In this document: positions 28,856-40,801 of the stretch, piece after piece
Layout of the letters: each line of letters opens with the position of its first letter
Position numbering within the stretch: the first letter of the stretch is position 1
Assembly: GCA_021324855.1 (NCBI GenBank)
Contig: JAJPIG010000006.1
Span: 96,344 to 160,343 of the forward strand
Length of the DNA: 64,000 nt
Direction: 5' to 3'
DNA from: Pseudomonadota bacterium
GTDB lineage: Bacteria; Desulfobacterota; Binatia; Binatales; Binataceae
The notes under the pieces: model-generated
Database searches by the model: none
Told to the model about the DNA's origin: nothing
Seen by the model: only the letters and a program-made list of their open reading frames with translations
Position numbers and translations under genes: made by a program

Positions 28856-30388
28856 ATGATTCGCGTTGGGAACATTGCGGCTGCCGATCGCCCGTTGCAT
28901 GCTTTGAATCGAATCGCATTCGGGCCGCGTCCCGGCGATCTCGAGCGGGTGCGCGAGATCGGCGCCGAGCGCTACATCGCGGAGCAACTCAATCCCGAAT
29001 CGATACCGATTCCGCGCGAGCTGACGGCTCGCCTCGACGCGCTCCAGACCTTCCGGATGACGCCGATCGAGCTGTTTATGCGCTACCAGGCGCCGCTCAT
29101 GAACCTGCCCAAGGACGACCAGGCGGCGCGCAAGGCATATCAGCAGCAGGCGCGAATCGTCCCGATGGAAGCAATCAAGGCGCGCATCCTGCGCGCGCTC
29201 TACGGGCCGCGCCAACTCCAGGAGGTGATGACGGCCTTCTGGTTCAACCACTTCAACATCTTCGTCGGCAAGGGTCTCGATCGCATCTGGGTAGGCGCGT
29301 TCGAGAACCAGGCGATCAGGCCGCATACGATGGGCCGCTTCCGCGACTTGTTAAGCGCCACCGCGCATCATCCCGCGATGCTCTTTTATCTCGACAACTG
29401 GCAGAACAGCGCGCCGGGCGGCGCGGTCGGCAATCCGCGCTTCGGCGGGATCAACGAGAACTACGCGCGCGAGTTGATGGAACTGCATACGCTCGGCGTC
29501 AATGGCGGGTATACGCAAAACGACGTGATCGCGCTCGCGCACATCCTGACCGGATGGGGTCTGATCAGGCGCGAAGCGTTTCGTCCGATGCTGTGGCGGC
29601 GGCTGACGGCCGCCGGCGCGGTGACCGACGGCAACGGATTCTTCTTCGATCCGCGCCGGCATGATTTTTCCGACAAGACGCTCCTCGGCCGGCGCATCGC
29701 CGGCGGCGGCATCGGCGAGGGCGAGCAGGCGCTCGAGCTTCTCGCGAGCCATCCATCGACTGCCCATCATCTGAGCTTCGAGCTCGCGCAATATTTCGTT
29801 GCCGATGCGCCGCCGGGCGCGCTCGTCGATCGCATGGCGCGCCGCTATCTCGACACCGACGGTCATATCGGCGCGGTGCTCGAGACGCTCTTCACCAGTC
29901 CCGAGTTCTGGGATGAGCGTTATCGCGGGCGCAAGTTCAAGACGCCGTACGAATATGTGCTCTCCGCCGCGCGCGTGAGCGGCGTCAACGTGATCAACTT
30001 CCGTCCGCTGGCGGGCTGGATGCAGCAGATGGGAATGCCGGTCTACGGCCACGAAACTCCCAACGGATACAGCCAGACCGAAGAGGCATGGCTCAATCCC
30101 GACGGGATGATGATGCGGCTGAGCTTCGCCGTCGCGCTCGGGTCGGGGCACATGCCGCTCGATGCGCCTGATTTCGAGGAGACCGTCGCAGAGGACAGCG
30201 TGCGCAAGGTGGCGATAAGTGCGCCATCGGAAGCGATCCGCAGACCGGATGCGCCCCTCGACGGCGCCGCGGTCGCCGGCTCGCTCGGCTCGCGATTTTC
30301 CGTCCGCACCATCGAGGCGGTCACGCAGGCGCCGCCGCAATTGCGCGCGGCGCTAATCCTTGGCAGTCCCGAGTTCATGATGCGCTGA
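28856..30388 (+). CDS. DUF1800 family protein
   Basis: HALNRIAFGPRPGDLERVREIGAERYIAEQLNPE; GRFRDLLSATAHHPAMLFYLDNWQN; NENYARELMELHTLGVNGGYTQNDV. Confidence 0.92.
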   Translation: MIRVGNIAAADRPLHALNRIAFGPRPGDLERVREIGAERYIAEQLNPESIPIPRELTARLDALQTFRMTPIELFMRYQAPLMNLPKDDQAARKAYQQQARIVPMEAIKARILRALYGPRQLQEVMTAFWFNHFNIFVGKGLDRIWVGAFENQAIRPHTMGRFRDLLSATAHHPAMLFYLDNWQNSAPGGAVGNPRFGGINENYARELMELHTLGVNGGYTQNDVIALAHILTGWGLIRREAFRPMLWRRLTAAGAVTDGNGFFFDPRRHDFSDKTLLGRRIAGGGIGEGEQALELLASHPSTAHHLSFELAQYFVADAPPGALVDRMARRYLDTDGHIGAVLETLFTSPEFWDERYRGRKFKTPYEYVLSAARVSGVNVINFRPLAGWMQQMGMPVYGHETPNGYSQTEEAWLNPDGMMMRLSFAVALGSGHMPLDAPDFEETVAEDSVRKVAISAPSEAIRRPDAPLDGAAVAGSLGSRFSVRTIEAVTQAPPQLRAALILGSPEFMMR

Positions 30389-30405
30389 GCAGGGATGAGA
30401 TCTCG

Positions 30406-31689
30406 ATGATCGATGAAGCCGAAAAATGTTGCGCCCAACTTCCGACCGTCAGCCGCCGCGAGTTTCTGAGACGCGCCGCGATCCTCGGCGGCGCCGGTCT
30501 GATCGCAATCGGCACGGCAGGATGGGCCGCGCGCGCGATCGCAAGTGACGGCCACCGCCGCCGCCTGGTGGTTATTTTCCTGCGTGGCGCGGTCGATGGA
30601 CTGAACGTGGTCGTGCCGCACGGCGAGTCGGCCTACTACGACTATCGTCCGACCATAGCGATCGCGCGTGCCGGCGGCGATGGCGCGGTGATCAACCTCG
30701 ATGGCTTCTTCGGGCTCCATCCGGCGCTGGCTCCGATCGGGCCGCTGTGGAACGAAGGGTCGCTCGCCTTCATTCACGCCTGCGGCTCGCCCGATCCGAC
30801 GCGATCGCATTTCGATGCGCAGGATTACATGGAGAGCGGCACGCCGGGCGTGAAGCGCACGCCCGACGGCTGGATGAATCGCGTGCTGGCCGTGATGCCG
30901 GGGGCGCATCAGCCGACCGAGGCGCTGAGCGTCGGTCCGACTGTGCCGCGGATTCTGTCAGGCAAGATGGCGGTCGCGAATCTGCCGATGGGCAACAACG
31001 CCGCACGGCCGATTCCGATGGACCGTCCGGTGATCGAAACGGTTTTCGATCGCCTCTATGCCGGCGATGACGCGCTGAGCCGCGCCTATCGCGAGGGTCG
31101 CGAGGCGCGCGCCAGGCTGATGAGTGAACTCCAGCAGGACATGGCGGCGGCGAGCGCCGGCGCGCCGGGGCCGGCCGGCCTCAGCAACGATGCAACCCGC
31201 CTCGCAAAGCTCATCCGTCGCGACCCGACGATCCGGCTCGCGTTTCTCGCGCTCGGCGGATGGGATACTCATGTGAACCAGGGCGGCGCAAACGGCCAGC
31301 TCGCGAATCATCTGCGCCCGCTCGCGCAAGGTCTTGCAGATTTCAGGAGCGCGCTCGGCGATGCGTGGTCAGACACCGTCGTGCTGGTGATTTCCGAGTT
31401 TGGCCGCACGGCGCATCAGAACGGCGACGGCGGCACCGATCATGGCCATGCCAACGTGATGTGGGTGATGGGCGGTCCGATCCGCGGCCGAAAGGTTTAT
31501 GGGCGATGGCCGGGGCTCTCAACGGCCCAGCTCTATCAGCAGCGCGATCTCGCCGTCACCACCGATTTTCGCGAGCCGATCTCAACCGTGCTCGCGGGGC
31601 ATCTCGGGCTTGGTGCTGCTGAGATCGATCGCGTGTTCCCCGGTCGTCCCACGCCGTCGGGAAACGCAAGCGGCTTGCTGCGCGCATGA
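30406..31689 (+). CDS. DUF1501 family protein, Tat-exported
   Basis: SRREFLRRAAILGGAGLIAIG Tat-like signal; VVIFLRGAVDGLNVVVPHGE; SEFGRTAHQNGDGGTDHGHANVMWVMGG. Confidence 0.92.
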   Translation: MIDEAEKCCAQLPTVSRREFLRRAAILGGAGLIAIGTAGWAARAIASDGHRRRLVVIFLRGAVDGLNVVVPHGESAYYDYRPTIAIARAGGDGAVINLDGFFGLHPALAPIGPLWNEGSLAFIHACGSPDPTRSHFDAQDYMESGTPGVKRTPDGWMNRVLAVMPGAHQPTEALSVGPTVPRILSGKMAVANLPMGNNAARPIPMDRPVIETVFDRLYAGDDALSRAYREGREARARLMSELQQDMAAASAGAPGPAGLSNDATRLAKLIRRDPTIRLAFLALGGWDTHVNQGGANGQLANHLRPLAQGLADFRSALGDAWSDTVVLVISEFGRTAHQNGDGGTDHGHANVMWVMGGPIRGRKVYGRWPGLSTAQLYQQRDLAVTTDFREPISTVLAGHLGLGAAEIDRVFPGRPTPSGNASGLLRA

Positions 31690-31714
31690 TACGCCGCTTT
31701 GTGAATGGCGCGTG

Positions 31715-32479
31715 CTACCAGTTCTGTTCCTGGATTTTCTGATCGAGCTCGCGGATTTTCGCGAGCTTGTCGTAGGTCGGCTCCTCCTGCTTGTTGCGCT
31801 CGGCGGCAAGCTCTTCGCTGTGAACGCTCGGAATCTCGCCGTCGATCTTGGCGAGCGCCTCCTGTGCCAGCCGCCGCACCATCGGGCTCGGATCGTTGCC
31901 GACAATCTGCGTGAGCTTGTTGATTGCGGCCGGATCGCCGATCTCGCCGAGTGCGAATACCGCCGTGCCACGGGCGCGCGAGTCGGTCTGGTCCTGCAGA
32001 TAATTCATCACCGGCAGCATCCCGCTTTGAGCCCCTATGCGGCCGAGCGCCGCCACCAGGTGCAGCTTGACAATATCCGGCGTGTCGCGCAGGAACAGTT
32101 CCTGCGACATGACCGGTACGGCATCCTTGAACTGATGAGCGCCGAGCACGTCGATGGCCTTGACCTTGACCCGCAGGTCAGGGTCGTTGATCTCGCGCAT
32201 CAGGATCGCGTTCGCATCGGCATTGTTGGCGTACTGAAGCTCGTCGAGCGCAGCGACGCGGACGCGCGGATCGACGTCTTCGATTTTTTTCTTGGCGTCG
32301 CTGACCGCGTCCTCCGGCGTCTTGGCCTTCGGCCCCTGCTGCGTGCTTTGCATCGCCTGCTGAAAAATGTTGCCGTACCCGCCCATCGGGCCGATCTGCG
32401 CATGCGCAGGCCATGGAACGGCCATCAGCGCGATCACTGCCGCGAGCCCGAGGGTCAGGCGCTTGTTAAACATTTCCAC
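31715..32479 (-). CDS. HEAT-repeat protein with signal peptide
   Basis: Repeated HEAT-like units (AALGRIGAQSG..., FALGEIGDPAAINKL...). Confidence 0.82.
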   Translation of the reverse strand: MEMFNKRLTLGLAAVIALMAVPWPAHAQIGPMGGYGNIFQQAMQSTQQGPKAKTPEDAVSDAKKKIEDVDPRVRVAALDELQYANNADANAILMREINDPDLRVKVKAIDVLGAHQFKDAVPVMSQELFLRDTPDIVKLHLVAALGRIGAQSGMLPVMNYLQDQTDSRARGTAVFALGEIGDPAAINKLTQIVGNDPSPMVRRLAQEALAKIDGEIPSVHSEELAAERNKQEEPTYDKLAKIRELDQKIQEQNW

Positions 32480-32503
32480 AGCCTCCGCGGTTCGCCAAAA
32501 TGA

Positions 32504-33448
32504 TTGGCTAAAGTGCAGTCCATTGCAAGCACACCATGGCGGGGCGGGTCGAATTGGATCGCGCGCGTGCTGGCGCTTATCCTGGCGCTCGGGATCGCGC
32601 GTCTCCCGGCCGCATCAGCGGCGCGCGATAACGGCACCGATCCGGTCCATCCGCAGGCGCCGAAAATCCTCGCTCTGCCGCCCGGCATCCGGCTTCCCGC
32701 CTACACGCCTGGTCCGATGCCGTTTCGCGACGGCGAACGCCTGACGTATGTCGCATCGTGGCTCGGGATACCCGCGGCGCAGGCGCAAATCGAGCTGCAT
32801 CGTGCGCCCTACAATGCATCGGTATGGATCGGACAGGCGACACTCAGCACAAACAAGGCCGTCGACGTGATGTACAAGATGCGTGATTATTTGCAGGAGC
32901 GCTTTGCGGCCGATTCCTTCGAGCCGGTCCGGATGGACATTCTGCAGCGCGAGAAGCATCGTCACGACGACTACACGGTGATTTTCGATCGTGCGCAGGG
33001 CTCGGTTACGATGCGCAAGGCAGGCCCGCGCGGCATCCAGCTCAAGCGTTTCCGTGCCACCAATCCATGGGGCATGATGTCGGGCGCGGCGCTTGCGCTC
33101 TCGCAGCCGCTCCACGTCGGCGACGAGTTCATCCTCGACCTTTTCAGCGCGACCAATCGTTACGTCCTGAGCTTCAGGGTCGCGGGCCGCGACCATCTCC
33201 AGACTTCGCTCGGCGCGACCGACGCGCTCCGGATCGAGCCCGGCGTGGTCTACATGAGCGACAGCAAAATGCGCGGTGAGGCGACCGCGACCACGATTTG
33301 GATTTCCGATGACGCGCGCCGGCTGCCAATCAGAATCGAGTCCGCCACCTTCATCGGCACTGTCCGGATCGAGCTGGTTAAGGTCGATTATCCGAAGGCT
33401 GATTCGGCCGCGCGGAGTTCCGACAAAAGCGATGGCAGCGTTCGATAA
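32504..33448 (+). CDS. DUF3108 domain protein
   Basis: PFRDGERLTYVASWLGIPAAQAQIEL...MRDYLQERFAADSFEPVRM. Confidence 0.78.
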   Translation: MAKVQSIASTPWRGGSNWIARVLALILALGIARLPAASAARDNGTDPVHPQAPKILALPPGIRLPAYTPGPMPFRDGERLTYVASWLGIPAAQAQIELHRAPYNASVWIGQATLSTNKAVDVMYKMRDYLQERFAADSFEPVRMDILQREKHRHDDYTVIFDRAQGSVTMRKAGPRGIQLKRFRATNPWGMMSGAALALSQPLHVGDEFILDLFSATNRYVLSFRVAGRDHLQTSLGATDALRIEPGVVYMSDSKMRGEATATTIWISDDARRLPIRIESATFIGTVRIELVKVDYPKADSAARSSDKSDGSVR

Positions 33449-34031
33449 TCTTCCCGCCCGGATTCGTGCGTTTATCGCGATCGACGGCAACGCGGAGGCG
33501 GCGCGCGCCGTCGATGCGCTGATCAATGAGCTGCGCACGCCGCACGACGCGATCAACTGGATACACGGCGCGAATCTTCATCTGACCTTGCGCTTCCTTG
33601 GCGACGCGATCGATTCCGCGCTGGTTCCCGCGCTCGTGGCGCGCCTCGAACAAATCGCCGCGGGGACCGCGCCATTCGTAATCCGGATGCGGGGGACCGG
33701 CGCATTCCCGGGTCTTGAGCGTCCGCGCGTGCTCTGGGTCGGACTCGAGAGTCCCAAGTTGATGGCGCTCGCCGCCGACGTCGAGCGGGCGGCGGTTGCG
33801 GCCGGGTACGAACCAGAGCCCCGCCCCTACACGCCTCATCTGACGATCGGGCGAGTCCGCGCGCCGCATCGTTTTCGCGCGCTCCGCCCCGCCTTCGAAC
33901 GCACCGCCGATCGCGATTTCGGCGCGATCCATGCGGCGGCGATGACGCTCTACCGCAGCCAGTTGACGCCTGATGGGGCGAACCATCATGCGCTCGCGAC
34001 CTTCCACTTCCGCGCTGAGCCCGGGGGCTAG
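33432..34031 (+). CDS. thpR: RNA 2',3'-cyclic phosphodiesterase
   Basis: Two HxTx motifs: HLTLRFLG and HLTIGRVR. Confidence 0.9.
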   Translation: MAAFDNLPARIRAFIAIDGNAEAARAVDALINELRTPHDAINWIHGANLHLTLRFLGDAIDSALVPALVARLEQIAAGTAPFVIRMRGTGAFPGLERPRVLWVGLESPKLMALAADVERAAVAAGYEPEPRPYTPHLTIGRVRAPHRFRALRPAFERTADRDFGAIHAAAMTLYRSQLTPDGANHHALATFHFRAEPGG

Positions 34032-34092
34032 CGATATTGCGGCCGGTTTATGTCAAGATGCGCTGCATAGCATAGCGGCGGCGGAGCGAGCG

Positions 34093-35169
<1,077 letters not shown>

Positions 35170-35176
35170 CGACGCA

Positions 35177-36337
35177 CTAGCGCCATAGCTCGGCGCTCGC
35201 GATTTCTGCGCCCTCCACCAATGAGCCGAGCTTGCGCCATGCGATGTCCGGATCGACCGCGCTAATGCCGGCGAACGTGCCGAAACCGCAATCCGTTCCC
35301 GCGATCACATTTTCGCGTCCGACTACGCGCGCCAGATTACAGATACGTTGGGCGACCAGTTCCGGATGCTCGATGAAGTTCGACACCGAGTCGATTACGC
35401 CCGGAATCAACACCTTGCCGTCGGGCAGCTTGTGCTCCTTGAAGACCGTCCATTCGTGCTCGTGACGCGGGTTCGACGCCTCGTACGAAATGCCTGCCGG
35501 CCTCGCCCGATAGACCGCATCGATGATCCTGCCGAGCGGGATGTCGCGATGATGCGGCCCCTCGTAATTTCCCCAGCATAGATGGAGCCGCGCGCGCTCC
35601 GGGGGCACGTTGGCAAGCGCATGATTGATCGCCTCGATATGCAGCTCAGGACGCTTGCGGAACGCGTCGATCCTCGCATCGCTGAATTGCACGTGATGGC
35701 CCGCGGCGAGGTCGGGGCAATCGATCTGCAGGATAAATCCGGCCTGCGTGATCGCTTCGTACTCAACCTTCATCGCCTCGGCGAGCGCGGCGAGGTAAGC
35801 CTCGTGGCTCGGGTAATAATTATTGCCCATGAAGAACGCGATCACGCCCGGCGATGCGGCGGTCATGAAGACCTCCTCCGCCGCGACGCCCGCGACGGCC
35901 TGCTTGAGATTCTTCAGGTCGCGCTCGAGTTCATCGCGATTGCGGTAAGCGATCGGCCCGTTGCATTGCGGGCGCTTGAGCCCGGTCACCGGCCTCCCCT
36001 GCGCGGTCAGGAAGGCGCGGATGAAACCGGGGAACTCGGCTACATCGGATTCCATCTGACCGCCGCCGGGCGCGAGCGGACCTTCGAATCCGCTCAGGCG
36101 AGTCTTCGGATAGAGCGAGTAGCCGACCTTGCCCATTTCGCCGTCATTGATGATGTCGATACCGATTTCAGCCTGGCGCCTGACCACCGCGGCGACCGCC
36201 GCCGCGGTCCGGGCATCGAACTGCGCGCGATCGACGGGCTTGCCGTCCTCGCGCGCGTCGATCATCGCGAGCAGATCGTCGGGACGGGGCAAGCTCCCGG
36301 TATGGGTGGTGAGAATGCGTTTGTCGCTGCGTTTCAT
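35177..36337 (-). CDS. MetE C-terminal-like (cobalamin-independent methionine synthase II) protein
   Basis: TTHTGSLPRPDDLL, LQIDCPDLA, HLCWGNYEGPHHRDIPL, GTDCGFGTF. Confidence 0.85.
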   Translation of the reverse strand: MKRSDKRILTTHTGSLPRPDDLLAMIDAREDGKPVDRAQFDARTAAAVAAVVRRQAEIGIDIINDGEMGKVGYSLYPKTRLSGFEGPLAPGGGQMESDVAEFPGFIRAFLTAQGRPVTGLKRPQCNGPIAYRNRDELERDLKNLKQAVAGVAAEEVFMTAASPGVIAFFMGNNYYPSHEAYLAALAEAMKVEYEAITQAGFILQIDCPDLAAGHHVQFSDARIDAFRKRPELHIEAINHALANVPPERARLHLCWGNYEGPHHRDIPLGRIIDAVYRARPAGISYEASNPRHEHEWTVFKEHKLPDGKVLIPGVIDSVSNFIEHPELVAQRICNLARVVGRENVIAGTDCGFGTFAGISAVDPDIAWRKLGSLVEGAEIASAELWR

Positions 36338-36449
36338 CCCATCTCTCCTGATGCTCAAATTCCGGCCCACGACGCATACAACGGCCCGCCCCGTTGACAC
36401 CAGCGCGGTGTGTTTTCGCCGCGCGGGTTTGGATTAAGATAGAAGCCAC

Positions 36450-39119
36450 ATGCGCTGGACTACCGACAAGATCCGTCAATCATTTCTCGATTTTTTTCGC
36501 GAACGGGGCCACAAGATCGTGCCCTCCGCCTCGTTGATTCCCAAGGGCGACCCGACGCTGCTCTTCACCAACGCCGGGATGGTCCCGTTCAAGGATTACT
36601 TTCTCGGCGTGCGGACGCCCGCTGATCGGCGCGTCGCGGATTGTCAGAAATGCCTGCGGATTTCGGGCAAGCACAATGATCTGGAGACGGTCGGCCGCGA
36701 TAGTTATCACCATACGTTCTTCGAGATGCTCGGGAACTGGTCGTTCGGCGACTACTACAAGCGCGAAGCGATCGAGTTTCATTGGGAGCTGATTACCAAG
36801 GTCTGGGAGATTCCCGCGGAGCGTCTGTGGGCGACGGTCTACCAGGACGACGACGAGGCCGAGCACGCATGGCTCGATCTTGGCTATCTCCCCCGCGAGC
36901 GCGTGCTGCGCTTCGGTGAGAAGGACAATTTCTGGGAGATGGGCGATGTCGGGCCGTGCGGTCCGTGCTCGGAAATCCATATCGATCGCGGTGAAGCGGC
37001 GGCGACGGCCTGCGACCATCGTGGGAAACCGTGCGGTGTGAACGTTGATGGATGCGCGCGCTTTATCGAGCTCGCGAACCTGGTGTTCATCCAGTACGAC
37101 CGCGACGCGGCGGGAAAGCTCACGCCGCTGCCGCTGAAGCACGTCGATACGGGGACGGGCTTGGAGCGGGTGGCGTCGGTATTGCAGAGCATCGAGACGG
37201 GGAGGCTGCTGGGGAATTACGACATCGATGTTTTTCGAGAAATCATTACGGCGATTGAGAAAACCTTCAAGCAGCTTAGCCATGAGCGACGAGTCTATGG
37301 TGCGAACCCTGAATGGGACATCTCGTTCAGAGCGATCGCTGACCACGCGCGAGCGATTTCGTTTCTGATTGCTGAAGGCCTTCAGCCAGGAAACACGGAC
37401 CGTGAGTATGTGCTGCGGCGCATAATGCGGCGCGCAATCCGGCACGGGCACAAGCTTGGAGTAGCCGCCGGCGGAGGAGCGCTCTCCGTCTTTTTGTACG
37501 ACGCCTGTAACGCAGTCGTGCAGGCGATGGGTGACGCCTATCCCGAGCTGCGTGAGAGCAAACTGCAAATCACCGCCGTATGCTCAGCCGAGGCGCTTCG
37601 ATTCGAGCAAACGTTGGGTCGAGGACTTGAACTACTGTCCGAATGGCGCGAACGCCAAAAAGCTATCAAGAGTAAACGCTTCCCTGGCGATGTAGCGTTC
37701 AAGCTCTACGACACCTACGGCTTTCCGCTCGATCTCACGCAGGACATCCTGCGCGATGAAGGAATCGAGGTCGATGTCGCCGAGTTCAACCGCCTGATGG
37801 CTGAGCAGCGCGAGCGTGCCCGCGCCGCCCGCAAGATCGAAGGCGCAGCGCCGGAATTGATCCTCGGCGCCGGAGCTGCCTCGCGATTTATCGGACACCA
37901 TCAATTGGAGGCCGAGTCGGAAATCGTCGCCAGCCGCGTAGACGGCGACGGTCTCGCAATCGCCGCCGCAGAGACGCCTTTCTATCCCGAAGGCGGCGGA
38001 CAGGTCGGCGATCGCGGCGTGATCGAAACCGCAAGCGGCGCGATCTTCGAGGTGACTGACACGCGCCGCCAAAACGGCGCGATCGTTCACGTCGGACGCC
38101 TCCTGCGCGGCGACCCGGCCGAGTTCGAGTCCGGCCGCCGCGTCATCCTGAAGGTCGATCGCGAGCGGCGGACCGCAGCGATGCTGAATCATTCCGCGAC
38201 TCATCTGCTGCATTACGCGCTTCGCGAAGTGCTCGGCGAAAGCGTGCATCAGGCCGGCTCGCTGGTCGAACCGGCGCGCCTGCGCTTCGATTTCGCACAC
38301 CAGGGCCGCGTCGCCGAGAGCGATCTCCTCACGATCGAGGAGGAGGTCAATGCGCGCATCCGCGAGAACGCTCCGGTCACGACCGAAGAGATGGCCTACG
38401 ACGACGCGATCAAGGCCGGCGCGCTGGCGTTCTTCGGCGACAAATATGGCGACCGCGTGCGGGTGGTCAGGATGGGCGACTTCTCGATCGAGCTCTGCGG
38501 CGGGACGCATACCGATCGCACCGGCGACGTTGGGATCTTCAAGCTCGAAGCCGAGTCGGCCGTGGCTGCAGGCGTCCGTCGCATCGAGGCAACTACTGGG
38601 CAGGGCGCGATCGAAGCGATTCGACGGCGCGAGCGAATTCTTGCCGAGATCGGCGAGCATCTCGGCGCGCGCGACGAGGCGGCGCTGGAACGAATCCAGC
38701 GGCTGCTCGCGCGCGAGAAAGAGATGGAAAAGAAATTCCGCGCGCTCGAGCAGAAGCTGGTTACGGGTGGAGCGGGCGGCGCGGATGAAACCGTCAGCGA
38801 TCGCGACGGCTTCAAAATCGTCACGCGCAGAGTCGCGGGCGTCGAGGCAGGCGCCTTGCGCGAGATGGCGGATCGCTTGCGCGCCAAATATCGCTCGGCG
38901 GTGGTCGCGATCGGCTCGGAACTCGACGGCAAGGTCGCGCTGGTCGTCGCCGTCACGCCCGACCTCGCCGGCCGTATCAAGGCGGGCGAAGTGATCAAGA
39001 AGATCGCGCCGATTGTCGGCGGCTCCGGCGGCGGGCGGGCCGATTTCGCGCAGGCCGGTGGCCGCGACGCGAAGAAACTCGACGATGCGCTCAAGGCTGT
39101 CGGCGAGGCCGTCGGTTGA
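36450..39119 (+). CDS. alaS: alanyl-tRNA synthetase
   Basis: RQSFLDFFRERGHKIVPSASLIPKGDPTLLFTNAGMVPFKDYFLG; HSATHLLHYALREVLG; ELCGGTHTDRTGDVG. Confidence 0.97.
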   Translation: MRWTTDKIRQSFLDFFRERGHKIVPSASLIPKGDPTLLFTNAGMVPFKDYFLGVRTPADRRVADCQKCLRISGKHNDLETVGRDSYHHTFFEMLGNWSFGDYYKREAIEFHWELITKVWEIPAERLWATVYQDDDEAEHAWLDLGYLPRERVLRFGEKDNFWEMGDVGPCGPCSEIHIDRGEAAATACDHRGKPCGVNVDGCARFIELANLVFIQYDRDAAGKLTPLPLKHVDTGTGLERVASVLQSIETGRLLGNYDIDVFREIITAIEKTFKQLSHERRVYGANPEWDISFRAIADHARAISFLIAEGLQPGNTDREYVLRRIMRRAIRHGHKLGVAAGGGALSVFLYDACNAVVQAMGDAYPELRESKLQITAVCSAEALRFEQTLGRGLELLSEWRERQKAIKSKRFPGDVAFKLYDTYGFPLDLTQDILRDEGIEVDVAEFNRLMAEQRERARAARKIEGAAPELILGAGAASRFIGHHQLEAESEIVASRVDGDGLAIAAAETPFYPEGGGQVGDRGVIETASGAIFEVTDTRRQNGAIVHVGRLLRGDPAEFESGRRVILKVDRERRTAAMLNHSATHLLHYALREVLGESVHQAGSLVEPARLRFDFAHQGRVAESDLLTIEEEVNARIRENAPVTTEEMAYDDAIKAGALAFFGDKYGDRVRVVRMGDFSIELCGGTHTDRTGDVGIFKLEAESAVAAGVRRIEATTGQGAIEAIRRRERILAEIGEHLGARDEAALERIQRLLAREKEMEKKFRALEQKLVTGGAGGADETVSDRDGFKIVTRRVAGVEAGALREMADRLRAKYRSAVVAIGSELDGKVALVVAVTPDLAGRIKAGEVIKKIAPIVGGSGGGRADFAQAGGRDAKKLDDALKAVGEAVG

Positions 39120-39230
39120 GTCGTTGGTTTGAGCGCCGGGAGTCAAGGCACGATCACGGCTCGGACGCCGACGTAAACCGCAGGCTTTAACTCCGGGGCA
39201 GAAAAGGTTTACGATAATCGAAATGCGCGG

Positions 39231-40283
<1,053 letters not shown>

Positions 40284-40291
40284 GTTGGCGC

Positions 40292-40801
40292 GTGCCGGTC
40301 GAGGTGCTATGCGAGAGCGCGGGGGCGCGCCGCTATGTCGAAGCTGTGCGGAAGGATGCGGCGGCGCTTCTGCGGGCGAGCGGAGTGGATAACTGCGAGT
40401 TATCGATTCTGATCGTGGACGATTCGCGGATGCGGGTGCTGAATCGCGATTTTCGAAACCGGGACCGGGCAACGGATGTACTCTCGTTTCCGCAGTTCGA
40501 CGGGATCCCGGGCCGAGCGGGAGCGGCGGCGCGGAACGCGCCGCCGCTCCCGCTCGGCGATGTAGTCATCTCGCTGGAGACCGCCCGCCGCCAGGCGGCG
40601 GCGGGCGGTCTCCAGACCGCGGGCCGCCTCCGCGCGCTGCTCGTCCACGGCTTTCTCCATTTGCTCGGGTACGATCACGAGCGCTCGCTCGCCGACGCGC
40701 GGCGGATGTTCGCGCGCGAGCGCGCACTCGGCGCGCTGCTCGAGGATAGCGCCCGGCGGCGGCGCGCGCCCGGCGCGCGCCGCCGCCGGGTATCGCGATG
40801 A
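40292..40801 (+). CDS. ybeY: endoribonuclease YbeY
   Basis: NRDFRNRDRATDVLSFPQ; LGDVVISLETARRQA; LLVHGFLHLLGYDHE. Confidence 0.93.
   Translation: MPVEVLCESAGARRYVEAVRKDAAALLRASGVDNCELSILIVDDSRMRVLNRDFRNRDRATDVLSFPQFDGIPGRAGAAARNAPPLPLGDVVISLETARRQAAAGGLQTAGRLRALLVHGFLHLLGYDHERSLADARRMFARERALGALLEDSARRRRAPGARRRRVSR
40512..40558. repeat. 22-bp perfect inverted repeat, 3-nt loop, inside ybeY
   Basis: gccgagcgggagcggcggcgcg gaa cgcgccgccgctcccgctcggc. Confidence 0.95.
40574..40615. repeat. 19-bp perfect inverted repeat, 4-nt loop, inside ybeY
   Basis: ctggagaccgcccgccgcc aggc ggcggcgggcggtctccag. Confidence 0.95.
40752..40790. repeat. 19-bp perfect inverted repeat, 1-nt loop, inside ybeY 3' end
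   Basis: cccggcggcggcgcgcgcc c ggcgcgcgccgccgccggg. Confidence 0.95.

Noticed and set aside
37632-39146. 504-aa minus-strand ORF
   Set aside because: Antisense shadow of alaS; long antisense frames are expected in GC-rich DNA and the translation has no coherent domain
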